Origin: Chloroflexota bacterium | GTDB taxonomy: Bacteria; Chloroflexota; Anaerolineae; Anaerolineales; Villigracilaceae | Length of the DNA: 64,000 nt | Assembly: GCA_024224815.1 (NCBI GenBank) | Contig: JAAENC010000834.1 | Span: 1 to 64,000 of the forward strand | Reading direction: 5' to 3' | Part shown: positions 8,325 through 16,284 of the stretch, in pieces | Position numbering within the stretch: position 1 is the stretch's first letter | Layout: each line of letters starts with the position of its first letter | Notes under the pieces: generated by a model | Told to the model about the DNA's origin: nothing | Seen by the model: the letters and a program-made list of their open reading frames with translations, nothing else | Databases searched by the model: none | Translations under genes and position numbers: made by a program

Positions 8325-8765
8325 ATGAAAAAAAATCAAATTCTCATCATAGCACTAGCGATAGTTATCATTCTTGCTACAACACTACCGGTAGGTGCCA
8401 ATGCGGCCCCTATAGAAAAAAGGGATAGCGAACTAAGAAATTTTCATGGGAAGTGGATATCTATTCGAGAAGGTATCCATCAAAGCTTAAAAATTAGATG
8501 TAATTCAAAGAAAAGCTATTGCAAAATCACACTGATTGCCGAAGAATCTCGAACTTGCACAGCACAATTTGGAGAGCCAACTGATGCATTGCTAAAGGGT
8601 AAAAATCAGGTGCAGGTAATTGACGATACCATTGAAATCTTTGTTGATGCTTATTGCCTCAGCAAACCACCTACCTACTCTTTCTCATTCCCTGTTTATT
8701 ACACATATAATGAAATGAACGATACATTAACTGACAATCTGGATGTCATTTGGCATCGTAAATAG
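8325..8765 (+). CDS. Small secreted protein of unknown function
   Basis: A 146-residue protein not recognised as a known family. Residues 1-28 are a typical Sec signal peptide ending at ANA-AP. The mature part is about 118 residues, mostly predicted beta, with four cysteines that could form two disulfides. An AAAGGAG ribosome binding site lies just before the ATG. The gene is more AT-rich than its neighbours and is bracketed by two copies of a 61-nt repeat, which suggests insertion or a local duplication. A terminator-like hairpin lies in its leader. Confidence 0.7.
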   Translation: MKKNQILIIALAIVIILATTLPVGANAAPIEKRDSELRNFHGKWISIREGIHQSLKIRCNSKKSYCKITLIAEESRTCTAQFGEPTDALLKGKNQVQVIDDTIEIFVDAYCLSKPPTYSFSFPVYYTYNEMNDTLTDNLDVIWHRK

Positions 8766-8780
8766 CTCGTTTTTTTCTTA

Positions 8781-8812
8781 TGAAGCCCTATTCCTCCCTT
8801 GATAGGGCTTCA
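8781..8812. terminator. Hairpin after the small secreted protein gene
   Basis: An 11-bp stem TGAAGCCCTAT / ATAGGGCTTCA has a 10-nt loop. It lacks a good T run on the plus strand, so termination is likely but not certain. Confidence 0.5.
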
Positions 8813-8856
8813 TTCTCAATATCAGGTTTTCAAAATCCAACACGCTTATTTTCAGG

Positions 8857-8926
8857 TATAATCTTTTTCATGTTAATGATTCCAGCCCCTACCCCTCAAA
8901 AAACTCCCCCACCCACATCTGGATAG
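8857..8926 (+). other. Possible leaderless 18-codon ORF upstream of repeat copy 2
   Basis: A TATAAT box at 8857-8862 lies 7 nt before an ATG at 8870 that opens an 18-codon proline-rich frame ending at 8926, inside the second 61-nt repeat and just before its terminator. The spacing matches other start codons in this window that appear leaderless. It could be a tiny transcript or leader peptide, or chance. Confidence 0.25.
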
Positions 8927-8976
8927 GTCGCTTTAGCATGTCAGCACAAAGCTCCCAGATTTTGGGAGCTTTTTTT
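8915..8976 (+). repeat. 61-nt intergenic repeat ending in a terminator, copy 2
   Basis: Near-identical to 8129-8189. The hairpin GCTCCCA / TGGGAGC (8951-8969) is followed by TTTTTTT. Confidence 0.85.
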
Positions 8977-9036
8977 ATTTTCTAGGTTGAAAGTTAAAAA
9001 CCTTAAACCTGCAACCTTCAACATTAAACCTTAAAC

Positions 9037-9333
9037 ATGGAACTTTCCGAACTTACCAAAAGAATGCACAACTTCGTCCGCTCGAAGGGATGGTACGAAG
9101 AAGATAGCAAAAGACCGCAAACGCCGCGTAATTTATCTATTTCTCTGGCGTTGGAAGCGGCTGAAATTCTCGAACACTTTCAATGGAACGAAGAATTCGT
9201 CCGCGAAGATCTGGCAGAAGAACTCGCCGATGTGGCCCTCTATCTGCTACAATTGGCGTCGATTGCCGAAATTGATTTGGAACAGGCAATTTTAGATAAA
9301 TTAGAAGTGAACGCATCCCGTAAATGGGATTGA
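9037..9333 (+). CDS. MazG-like nucleotide pyrophosphohydrolase
   Basis: A 98-residue all-helical protein of the MazG/dUTPase superfamily that hydrolyses (d)NTPs to NMP and pyrophosphate. The metal-binding helices are visible as EAAEILEHFQW (about 44-54) and EELADVALYLL (about 63-73), giving the ExxE and ExxD ligands. The length fits the single-domain house-cleaning type. There is no strong ribosome binding site. It lies 43 nt before the LOG-like gene, so the two may be co-transcribed. Confidence 0.82.
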   Translation: MELSELTKRMHNFVRSKGWYEEDSKRPQTPRNLSISLALEAAEILEHFQWNEEFVREDLAEELADVALYLLQLASIAEIDLEQAILDKLEVNASRKWD

Positions 9334-9340
9334 TGTTTAA

Positions 9341-9360
9341 GGGCGAACGGCCCTTCGCCC
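9341..9360. repeat. Small intergenic palindrome
   Basis: GGGCGAA (9341-9347) pairs with TTCGCCC (9354-9360) across a 6-nt loop. It resembles the GC-rich palindromes at 11441 and belongs to the scattered intergenic repeats of this genome. Confidence 0.5.
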
Positions 9361-9376
9361 CAACGAGATAAGAACT

Positions 9377-9910
9377 ATGGTCACAACAGTATTCGGCGGC
9401 TCAGCCCCCAAACCCAATTCCCCCGCTTATAACGAAGCCCTCACGCTGGGAAAACTGCTCGCAGAACGCAATCACAGCGTGATGACGGGCGGATATATCG
9501 GCACGATGGAAGCTGTCTCTCGCGGCGCATCTGAAACAGGCGGACACGTCATCGGCGTAACCTGTGACGAGATAGAATCCTGGCGGGATGTCCGTCCGAA
9601 TCAATGGATAAAAGAAGAATGGCGCTATGCCACCCTTAAAGAACGGCTAAATGCCCTCATCGAAAAATGTGATGCCGCGTTCGCCTTGCCTGGTGGCCCC
9701 GGCACCCTGACAGAGATCTCGCTGATGTGGAATCAACTCATCATCCAGGCATTACCGCCCACACCACTTATCCTGATCGGGAAGGGCTGGCAGACCCTTT
9801 TCAATCAGGCTTTCTACACCGAACTTGGAGACTATGTGCCACAACACCAACGTGAACATCTCCAATTCGCCCCCGATGTCCAATCTGCTGTGAAACTACT
9901 AAAAGATTAA
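9377..9910 (+). CDS. LOG/TIGR00725-type Rossmann protein (lysine-decarboxylase-like fold)
   Basis: A 177-residue protein of the LOG family. It carries the early FGGSAPKPN nucleotide-binding loop, GGYIGTMEAVSRGA and the diagnostic PGGPGTLTE motif (about 109-117). Characterised members are cytokinin riboside 5'-monophosphate phosphoribohydrolases that release the base from nucleotide monophosphates; several bacterial ones act on AMP. The role here is probably nucleotide salvage, which would fit the MazG-like neighbour, but this is inference. The length is normal for the family. Confidence 0.8.
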   Translation: MVTTVFGGSAPKPNSPAYNEALTLGKLLAERNHSVMTGGYIGTMEAVSRGASETGGHVIGVTCDEIESWRDVRPNQWIKEEWRYATLKERLNALIEKCDAAFALPGGPGTLTEISLMWNQLIIQALPPTPLILIGKGWQTLFNQAFYTELGDYVPQHQREHLQFAPDVQSAVKLLKD

Positions 9911-9990
9911 ACACAAAGAACACGAAGAAAAAACAAAAGAGCTTTTCTCCGTGCAATCCCTGAAACTCCGTGTACAAAAAAGGAAAAATA

Positions 9991-11430
9991 ATGGCCGACG
10001 AAAAACTTACTCCCCAATCTGAAAACTTCTCCGAGTGGTACAACCAACTCGTATTGCGCGCCGAACTCGCCGACTACGCCCCCGTGCGTGGCTGCATGGT
10101 CGTTCGCCCCTACGGCTGGACGCTCTGGGAAAATATGCAAGCCGGTCTTGACCGCCGTTTCAAAGAAACCGGTCACGTTAACGCCGCATTCCCCACACTC
10201 ATCCCAATGTCTTTCTTCGAGAAAGAAAAAGACCACGTTGAAGGATTTTCCCCTGAGTTAGCAGTTGTCACACATGGTGGCGGCAAAGAACTCGAAGAAA
10301 AACTCGCCGTGCGTCCTACATCTGAAACCATTATCGGCTATATGTATAGCAAATGGATTCAATCTTGGCGTGATCTCCCCATCCTGATCAATCAATGGGG
10401 CTCTGTCATGCGCTGGGAATTGCGTACAAAGCTCTTCCTGCGCACCGCCGAATTTTACTGGCAAGAGGGCCACACCGCCCACGCCACCGCCGAAGAAGCA
10501 AAGGAAGAAACCTTCCAAATGCTCGATGTTTACGCCGATTTCGCCGAAACAGATTGTGCAATTCCCGTTGTAAAAGGCTTCAAATCCGACACTGAGCGTT
10601 TCGCTGGCGCACAAATGACCACCGGCATCGAAGCCATGATGCACGACACAAAAGCCCTCCAAAGTGGTACATCTCACTATTTTGGGCAGAATTTTGCAGT
10701 TGCTTTCGATATTGATTTTCTCAACAAAGAGAACGAACTCGAACACGCCTACACAACTTCGTGGGGTATGTCTACACGCATGATCGGCGCACTGATTATG
10801 GTACATGGCGACGATCAGGGCATGAAAATGCCCCCAAAAATCGCCCCGATTCAGGTCGTGATCGTCCCCATCTACCGCAAAGATGCCGAAAAAGAAAAGG
10901 TCATGGCGGCCGTAGATGAAGTTTTCGCCGAACTAAAAGAAGGCGGCGTCCGCGTTAAAGTAGATGATCGTGAAGGTGTCTCTCCCGGCTTCAAATATAA
11001 CGACTGGGAGATGCGCGGTGTCCCCCTCCGTCTGGAAATTGGCCCCCGTGATGTGAAGAAAGAATCTGTTGCTCTGGCTCGACGCGATATACCTGGTCGG
11101 GATGGAAAAACCTTCGAACCGCGCGTGGGTCTACTGGATACCGTTAAAGAAAAACTGGATACGATCCAAGCATCCATGTTCGAAGCCGCCAAAAAATTCA
11201 GAGATGATAATATCCACGACCCTGCCGATTACGAAGCACTCAAGCAAGTCGTCGAAAAAGGTTGGGCACTAAGCTGGTGGTGCGAATCTGCTGAATGCGA
11301 AGCAAAAGTCAAAGAAGATACCAAAGCGACTACTCGCGTCATCCCGCTCGAACAGCCTGAGGGCGAAGGTAAATGTATCGTGTGCGGTGAAAAAGCTGAA
11401 AAGAAAGTCTATTTCGCGAAAGCATATTAA
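9991..11430 (+). CDS. proS: Prolyl-tRNA synthetase, type 3
   Basis: A 479-residue class II aminoacyl-tRNA synthetase that charges tRNA-Pro. Motif 2 (RWELRTKLFLRTAEFYWQEG) and motif 3 (AYTTSWGMSTRMIGALIM) are clear, followed by an anticodon-binding domain (about 290-390) and a C-terminal zinc-type domain with Cys pairs in SWWCESAEC and CIVCGEKAEKKVY. There is no bacterial editing insertion, so this is the archaeal/eukaryal-like type 3 enzyme. An upstream in-frame GTG at 9970 exists, but the ATG at 9991 follows AAGGA at the right distance and begins MADEKL, so it is preferred. Confidence 0.95.
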   Translation: MADEKLTPQSENFSEWYNQLVLRAELADYAPVRGCMVVRPYGWTLWENMQAGLDRRFKETGHVNAAFPTLIPMSFFEKEKDHVEGFSPELAVVTHGGGKELEEKLAVRPTSETIIGYMYSKWIQSWRDLPILINQWGSVMRWELRTKLFLRTAEFYWQEGHTAHATAEEAKEETFQMLDVYADFAETDCAIPVVKGFKSDTERFAGAQMTTGIEAMMHDTKALQSGTSHYFGQNFAVAFDIDFLNKENELEHAYTTSWGMSTRMIGALIMVHGDDQGMKMPPKIAPIQVVIVPIYRKDAEKEKVMAAVDEVFAELKEGGVRVKVDDREGVSPGFKYNDWEMRGVPLRLEIGPRDVKKESVALARRDIPGRDGKTFEPRVGLLDTVKEKLDTIQASMFEAAKKFRDDNIHDPADYEALKQVVEKGWALSWWCESAECEAKVKEDTKATTRVIPLEQPEGEGKCIVCGEKAEKKVYFAKAY

Positions 11431-11435
11431 TTATT

Positions 11436-11466
11436 GTAGGGGCGGGTCTAAGACCCGCCTCTACCC
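11436..11466. repeat. GC-rich palindromic intergenic repeat
   Basis: GTAGGGGCGGGTCT at 11437 pairs almost perfectly with the following AGACCCGCCTCTAC. It sits between proS and the next gene, may function as a terminator, and looks like one of the dispersed palindromes common in such genomes. Confidence 0.6.
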
Positions 11467-11471
11467 CAACC

Positions 11472-12269
11472 ATGCCTGCTATAAATCTTGCCAAACTCAA
11501 CAAAGAAGCCGCTCGGCTGGCCGATCTATTCGGCGAGCCTGCGGCTTTTATTCGTGAGTTGCGCGAAATGCTCGAATCTTACGTTAACCGCACTTTGCGC
11601 ACGCGAGATGCAGTAGCAGCAGCATCCACATTGCCAACCTATCGAACCCCCGGCGTTATCTTGCGCCGTATCGAAAGCGAACTTTCGCCACTGGCCAAAG
11701 AAAACGCCGACCAAGCCCTCGAACTCGCCGACCAACTCTGGGATGAAGGCTATCTCGAAACCCATCTTCTCGCCGCTTTTCTGCTCGGACATATTTCGCC
11801 AAAAGAAGAACGCTTGCTCGCTCGTCTCACCGTCTGGACACAAAAAGTCCGTGACCCAAATGTGCGCACATCGCTACTCACACATAGCCTCGCCCGTTTA
11901 CGAAAAGAAACCCCCGAAGATTTTTTAGCACTCGTCACAGAATGGCTCTACCCACATCGAGAGCAATTTTGGAGCAACGGCTTACAAGCCTTGCTGCCCC
12001 TCATAAAAAACCCCACCTTTGAAAATCTCCCCCCAATTTTCAACCTAATTGAACCCGTAATAGAAGAAGCACCCACTCTTTTACAAAAAGATATTCAAAA
12101 TATCATTCTCGCCCTATATCAGGACGCGCCCACCGAAACAAGCTATTTTCTCAAAAGCTTGGTCAAAAAAAGCGAAAACCCCAAAACTAAAATTCTCTTA
12201 CGCCGCATCTTACCCTCTCTCCCCACACCTTTTCAGGAAAGTTTGCAAAAAGAACTCAAATCAAGATAA
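11472..12269 (+). CDS. HEAT-repeat protein, possibly AlkD-like DNA alkylation repair
   Basis: A 265-residue, wholly alpha-helical protein. From about residue 75 it shows paired helices (ALELADQLWDEGYLETHLLAA, then LLGHISPKEERLLARLTVW) of the pattern found in HEAT-like repeat DNA glycosylases of the AlkD type. The tryptophan and acidic residues needed for alkylpurine excision could not be placed with confidence, so catalytic function is uncertain. There is no ribosome binding site ahead of the ATG, and the palindrome at 11436 lies just upstream. Confidence 0.5.
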   Translation: MPAINLAKLNKEAARLADLFGEPAAFIRELREMLESYVNRTLRTRDAVAAASTLPTYRTPGVILRRIESELSPLAKENADQALELADQLWDEGYLETHLLAAFLLGHISPKEERLLARLTVWTQKVRDPNVRTSLLTHSLARLRKETPEDFLALVTEWLYPHREQFWSNGLQALLPLIKNPTFENLPPIFNLIEPVIEEAPTLLQKDIQNIILALYQDAPTETSYFLKSLVKKSENPKTKILLRRILPSLPTPFQESLQKELKSR

Positions 12270-12272
12270 TCA

Positions 12273-12303
12273 TTGCAACTTTTTCCCCAAAACACTGTAC
12301 TAT
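12273..12303 (+). promoter_or_regulatory. Candidate promoter of the ECF sigma operon
   Basis: TTGCAA at 12273-12278 and TACTAT at 12298-12303 are 19 nt apart and end 9 nt before the sigma factor ATG, implying a leader of only a few nucleotides. The long spacer makes the -35 assignment weak. Confidence 0.4.
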
Positions 12304-12312
12304 TAAATAGAA

Positions 12313-12858
12313 ATGAATATCGCAAAAGATCGCAGTCTGACAAAACTCGCTGCGCAGGGTGATCAGAACGCCTTCGGCGAACTCGTCCAACTTCATCAGT
12401 CTGCGGTATTTAACGTCGCCTATCGAATGCTCGGAAACAGGCAAGACGCAGAAGACATCACGCAAGAAGCCTTCCTTCGCGCCTACAAAGCCTTCAATAA
12501 ATTTGATACGGATAGACCGCTTCGTCCCTGGGTCAAGAAGATCGTCACCAATCTCTGCCTAAATCGGATCAAAGCACATCGCCCGACACTCTCGCTCGAA
12601 AATGGCTTGCCACCGCCAAAAGAAAGAAAACCCGGCCCCGAGGCGCAAAGCACCAAACGCGAAGAAGATAGGCAAATCCGCGCCGCCATTTTATCGCTCA
12701 CCCCACGTTATCGCGCTGTTATCGAATTACGACATTTCCAAGACCTAAGCTACGAAGAAATAGCAAAAACACTCTCGAAACCACTCAGCACCGTCAAAAG
12801 CGATCTCTTTCGCGCCCGAAAAATGCTGGCAGAAAAGTTGCAAGAAATCAAGAGATAA
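12313..12858 (+). CDS. ECF (group 4) RNA polymerase sigma factor
   Basis: A 181-residue sigma-70 family protein. Region 2 (about 15-85) contains FNVAYRMLGNRQDAEDITQE and the promoter-melting helix. Region 4 (about 120-180) contains LSYEEIAKTLSKPLSTVKS, a helix-turn-helix that reads the -35 element. No region 1 or 3 is present, as expected for extracytoplasmic-function sigmas. It is followed 75 nt later by its probable anti-sigma factor and a lipoprotein. The gap contains an inverted repeat. Confidence 0.92.
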   Translation: MNIAKDRSLTKLAAQGDQNAFGELVQLHQSAVFNVAYRMLGNRQDAEDITQEAFLRAYKAFNKFDTDRPLRPWVKKIVTNLCLNRIKAHRPTLSLENGLPPPKERKPGPEAQSTKREEDRQIRAAILSLTPRYRAVIELRHFQDLSYEEIAKTLSKPLSTVKSDLFRARKMLAEKLQEIKR

Positions 12859-12859
12859 A

Positions 12860-12918
12860 GTCACGCTACAAGCGTGACCTACGACCACCTAAATAGTAGG
12901 TCACATTTTTAACGTGAC
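12860..12918. repeat. Inverted repeat between sigma and anti-sigma genes
   Basis: A 23-nt arm at 12860-12882 (GTCACGCTACAAGCGTGAC plus CTAC) is imperfectly repeated in inverted orientation at 12896-12918, with about five mismatches. The left arm is itself palindromic. This looks like a miniature repeat element and could also modulate read-through. Confidence 0.6.
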
Positions 12919-12933
12919 AATCATGAGAAGATT

Positions 12934-13524
12934 ATGAAACACTTAACAGAAAGCCAACTAAACGAATATCTCGACCAAATGCTGGATTATGAGACTCAGC
13001 AACGGGTAGAAACGCATCTCGCAAGTTGCGAGTCTTGCCGTCTAGAAATTACCGAGCTACAAGCACTCTTCATATCCCTAAATGAACTGCCAGAAATCCC
13101 CATCGCACATGATCTCACCCTCGGTGTTTTGGCGCAGATATCTAAAGTGGCGAAAATCCCTCTTTTGTGGAAACAACCTATTTTCTTAGCACAATCCATA
13201 TTTACTTTTATATTGCTTCTTTTCAGTATGCCAATTTTAAGTTCTTTTTGGCTTCAGATTGAAAAATGGAGTGGTGAGATTACCTTCCCGACCATTCAAA
13301 CTCCATCGTTAGCGCAGATGGTTTCACAATTTATGTCCCTGCTAGCTTGGGAACCTGAAACCTTCTTTTTCATCCCAGAGCTCTCATTTAGTGTACCAAC
13401 GCTTCCTACTTTGCCCATCAGCCCAAATTCGAATCTGATGTTGCTTTTGGCTCTTTCAGCGGGAATCATGTGGGGGATCGGTAATTACTCTTTGCTCAGA
13501 AGCAAACCAGAGGTTCGGGAATGA
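12934..13524 (+). CDS. Zinc-finger (ZAS-type) membrane anti-sigma factor
   Basis: A 196-residue protein that probably binds the ECF sigma factor encoded just upstream. The N-terminal anti-sigma domain has the HxxxCxxC zinc signature (His28, Cys32, Cys35) in THLASCESC. A transmembrane helix follows at about 84-107, and a second hydrophobic segment lies near the C-terminus (about 168-189). The region between would lie outside the membrane and could receive a signal. The stop overlaps the start of the next gene by 4 nt (ATGA), which indicates translational coupling. Confidence 0.85.
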   Translation: MKHLTESQLNEYLDQMLDYETQQRVETHLASCESCRLEITELQALFISLNELPEIPIAHDLTLGVLAQISKVAKIPLLWKQPIFLAQSIFTFILLLFSMPILSSFWLQIEKWSGEITFPTIQTPSLAQMVSQFMSLLAWEPETFFFIPELSFSVPTLPTLPISPNSNLMLLLALSAGIMWGIGNYSLLRSKPEVRE

Positions 13525-14630
13525 GACGAAGAATTCTATTTATTTTTAGTGTATTGCTCATCGCAACACTTGCATGCGAGGAAAGTGTCCCTACTACGCC
13601 TTTCCCTACACTTGAAGCATCCACTTCTAACGCAGTAGAAACGAGCTACGGGTTCTTCCCATCCCCACCTGAGATCAGCTTGGAAAGCGTGTTAAAACAT
13701 TATGAAGATATGGGTGAATATGGCGATTTCGTGCTCTTCCAGCACTCTGTACCGTGGAAAGATTTCAAAGAAAGTGTGGAAGGCGAATCACAAAAGAGAA
13801 CCGATATTCGTAACCAAATGATCTTGGCGCGTCAAAATGGGCTTGATTCTATCTTTGTTGTGGATGCGTTAAATGGACTCAACCGTCGCGAATTTATGGA
13901 GTTACCTTGGGCGTGGGATGCCAATTTTGCCAACCCCGATGTACGTGCTGCTTTCAAGAATTACACCTTGTGGGTTGTGCGTGAGTTTCATCCACGCTAT
14001 CTGGGCTTAGGTTCTGAAATAAACACCTATTTAGATGCCTATCCTGACGACGCCAAAAACTATATTAGCCTGTATAACGAAATCTATGCACTGGTAAAAG
14101 CCGAAGCCCCCGAAACACAGATTTTTGTAACCTTTCAGTGGGAAGATCTAAATAATTTATGGGAATTCGCCGCCGAAGGACGCACTGCTTATGAGACAAA
14201 CTGGGAACAGATAGAGATCTTTGAACCGAATTTGGATCTTTGGGTTATTTCTTCCTATCCTTTTGTTATCTTCCCTACCGGTGCAGATATTCCCAGCAAT
14301 TATTACACTCCCTTGCTTTCAAAGACATCAAAACCCATCGCTGTTGCTGAAGGCGGTTTCCCTTCATTTGGCAATGCCCCTTTTCAAGGGAGTGAGCAAA
14401 GCCAAGTGGATTATCTGAATGCCGTCAATGATCAACTTGGCGGTGAAAGATTAGCTTTTTGGGTCTATCTTTTGTTGAATGACATTAATTTAGACTCGTA
14501 TGCCAAAAAGATGGGAGAAAATCACGCTGATCTTGAAACATTGAGTATGTTCGCATCGATTGGTTTGCGTGAATTTGACGGCACATCTAAACCCGCACTT
14601 AAATTGTGGAATGATATCCGCAATCGTTAA
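13521..14630 (+). CDS. Lipoprotein with glycoside-hydrolase-like TIM-barrel fold
   Basis: A 369-residue lipoprotein (lipobox ending ATLAC, Cys19). The pattern resembles clan GH-A barrels: a Glu in GSEIN (Glu166), at the place of the acid/base after strand 4, and a Glu in AEGG (Glu277), at the place of the nucleophile near strand 7, with an aromatic-rich C-terminal half. A glycosidase such as an endo-galactanase-type enzyme is plausible, but the substrate is unknown and it may be a binding-only relative. Overlap with the anti-sigma gene suggests it belongs to the same sensory module, possibly as a regulon member. Confidence 0.55.
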   Translation: MRRRILFIFSVLLIATLACEESVPTTPFPTLEASTSNAVETSYGFFPSPPEISLESVLKHYEDMGEYGDFVLFQHSVPWKDFKESVEGESQKRTDIRNQMILARQNGLDSIFVVDALNGLNRREFMELPWAWDANFANPDVRAAFKNYTLWVVREFHPRYLGLGSEINTYLDAYPDDAKNYISLYNEIYALVKAEAPETQIFVTFQWEDLNNLWEFAAEGRTAYETNWEQIEIFEPNLDLWVISSYPFVIFPTGADIPSNYYTPLLSKTSKPIAVAEGGFPSFGNAPFQGSEQSQVDYLNAVNDQLGGERLAFWVYLLLNDINLDSYAKKMGENHADLETLSMFASIGLREFDGTSKPALKLWNDIRNR

Positions 14631-14642
14631 AAGGAGTAAAAC

Positions 14643-15137
14643 ATGGAAATTCTAGCTATAATTTTTCTCGTCCCTCTCGGTGGGATCACAATCGTCGCGC
14701 TTTTCGCTGCGCTGAACTTATTGCTTCCTGAAGCTATAGCAAAAACCCGCGTTAATCTTGAAAAGACACTTGGGCGTTCTCTCTTATTGGGTGTGGTCAA
14801 TTTTATTTTTTTTGCTATTCTTGCACTCGTTTTCGTCTGGCTTGCGGAGCAGAGTGGCAACTTAGGCGGAATTTTCTTTTTTCTGGCAGGCATCATCATC
14901 GTCGGAGTCACCAGCTTTGTGCTTTTAGGATTGAGCGCATTTGCAGCATTACTCGGCGAACGCATCGGCAGCGGGAAAACGCCTTTCGCATCCGATCTGC
15001 GTGGCGGCGCTTTGCTCCTGCTCGCCATTCTCGCCCCCTATGTGGGATGGTTTATCTTCGCACCGCTTATTCTCTGGACAGGCTTTGGTGCCGCGATCTC
15101 GGCTCTCGTTCGAAAAAAGAAAGAAGTGCCTATTTAA
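14643..15137 (+). CDS. Integral membrane protein of unknown function
   Basis: A 164-residue hydrophobic protein with four predicted helices (about 4-28, 45-68, 75-105, 120-152) and a basic C-terminal tail, RKKKE. It was not recognised as a defined family. An AAAGGAG site lies before the ATG, and it starts 12 nt after the preceding lipoprotein gene, so it is probably co-transcribed with the sigma module. Confidence 0.7.
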   Translation: MEILAIIFLVPLGGITIVALFAALNLLLPEAIAKTRVNLEKTLGRSLLLGVVNFIFFAILALVFVWLAEQSGNLGGIFFFLAGIIIVGVTSFVLLGLSAFAALLGERIGSGKTPFASDLRGGALLLLAILAPYVGWFIFAPLILWTGFGAAISALVRKKKEVPI

Positions 15138-15162
15138 GAAAAATTATTTCGGGAGAAAAAAA

Positions 15163-16101
15163 ATGAGCAAGCCTTTTCTTTTTATGACCTTTGTGCTTGT
15201 ATTATTATCTGGTTGCTCATCCGATTCTCCCACACCTCCACCCGACAGAGAAAGCCTAATTCCCGCCGAGCAAGCCAAAATCACGCCTGAAACGGATATT
15301 TATCCGCTTTTATCAGAAACGGATGAATATGAAGACCCTGTTCCCTTGCCTTATCCCATTAATACAGCAGGAGCAGAAGACTCTGCCTTCATCATGCCTG
15401 ACGGACAAACGCTCTATGTTTGGTTCACGCCCAGCCCGCAAATCCCAGTCGAAAAACAAGTTATAGACGGCGTAACAGGCATTTATGTATTTCATAAAAC
15501 ACCTGATGGCTGGAGCGATGCTAAGCGGGTTATGCTCCAAGACCCCGGAAAACTCTCGCTGGATGGTTGTGGATTTGTACAAAATAATATCATTTGGTTC
15601 TGTGCAGCGCGCGAAGGCTACACCGGCTTACATTGGTTCACGGCAGAGTTCAAAAATGACCTTTGGCAGAACTGGCAACTCGCTGATTTTGAACCAAGTT
15701 ACGAAGTCGGCGAACTCCACATCACCGCTGACGGCTCGGAACTTTATTTCCATTCAGCGCGAGCTGGCGGACAGGGTGGTTACGACATTTGGCTCTCTAA
15801 AAACCTAAATGGCATTTGGCAAGAGCCAGAAAATCTCGCTATTTTGAATACCTCCGAAACAGAAGGCTGGCCCTTTGTTTCACAGGATGGAAACGAACTC
15901 TGGCTCACCCGCGCTCACGGAGCGCCAGAACTCTGGCGTTCAAAACGCATTAACGGCGAATGGACAGAGCCACAAAAAATGTTCTCCCTCTTTTCTGGCG
16001 AAGCCTCTATGGACAACGAAGGGAATGTCTACTTTACCCATCATTTTTACAAAGATGACGTAATGCTCGAAGCAGATATTTACGTTGCTTATAAAAAATA
16101 A
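15163..16101 (+). CDS. Lipoprotein with PD40/WD40-like beta-propeller repeats
   Basis: A 312-residue protein starting at ATG 15163, just after GGGAGA. A longer in-frame opening from 14941 overlaps the previous gene and would bury the signal peptide. Lipobox LLSGC gives Cys18. From about residue 60 onward there are repeated blades of the PD40 type, for example ELYFHSARAGGQGGYDIW, ELWLTRAHGAPELW and NVYFTHHF, each a D-G-x-x-L-Y/W-F core. Such propellers usually bind ligands or glycans at the cell surface. It is 25 nt after the membrane protein gene and appears to be the last gene of the run that starts with the sigma factor. Confidence 0.75.
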   Translation: MSKPFLFMTFVLVLLSGCSSDSPTPPPDRESLIPAEQAKITPETDIYPLLSETDEYEDPVPLPYPINTAGAEDSAFIMPDGQTLYVWFTPSPQIPVEKQVIDGVTGIYVFHKTPDGWSDAKRVMLQDPGKLSLDGCGFVQNNIIWFCAAREGYTGLHWFTAEFKNDLWQNWQLADFEPSYEVGELHITADGSELYFHSARAGGQGGYDIWLSKNLNGIWQEPENLAILNTSETEGWPFVSQDGNELWLTRAHGAPELWRSKRINGEWTEPQKMFSLFSGEASMDNEGNVYFTHHFYKDDVMLEADIYVAYKK

Positions 16102-16103
16102 TA

Positions 16104-16150
16104 TCATTGCGAACGAAGCGAAGCAATCCCCTTGCTCGCTTGGAAATCGC
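16104..16150. repeat. Dispersed intergenic repeat (TCATTGCGA...GAAGCAATC type)
   Basis: The motif TCATTGCGAACGAAGCGAAG CAATC matches the openings of repeats at 43052 and 38768 and, more loosely, 24429 and 35063. This copy is short. Confidence 0.6.
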
Positions 16151-16175
16151 TACTCCCTCCCCCCTTAAAAATGAC

Positions 16176-16203
16176 TTGCCTACAGACCTATATCTGGTAT
16201 AAT
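16176..16203 (+). promoter_or_regulatory. Promoter of rpsO
   Basis: TTGCCT (16176-16181), a 16-nt spacer and a perfect TATAAT (16198-16203). The predicted start near 16210 gives a leader of about 75 nt. The same -35/-10 pair with the same spacer precedes the gene at 40040. Confidence 0.75.
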
Positions 16204-16213
16204 CTGCCCGCAT

Positions 16214-16283
16214 TATGACTGGTCCTGTCTCGCGGTTTCGGCTGCGGTCACGGAGACCTGCAAAAATTATAAGGAGCATATGT
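16214..16283 (+). promoter_or_regulatory. Structured leader of rpsO
   Basis: GTCTC near 16228 can pair with GAGAC near 16253 around an inner CGC/GCG helix, and an AAGGAG site follows near 16272. Ribosomal protein S15 often represses its own translation through such a leader; that role here is inferred, and no known S15-leader consensus was matched. Confidence 0.4.
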
Positions 16284-16284
16284 C

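Noticed and set aside
14941-15162. Extended N-terminus of the beta-propeller lipoprotein
   Set aside because: It overlaps the preceding membrane protein gene almost fully and would place the lipoprotein signal peptide in the middle of the protein; ATG 15163 has a good ribosome binding site.
16215-16284. Short ORF in the rpsO leader starting at ATG 16215
   Set aside because: Arg-rich and overlapping the rpsO start; no ribosome binding site, and the sequence is better explained as structured leader.
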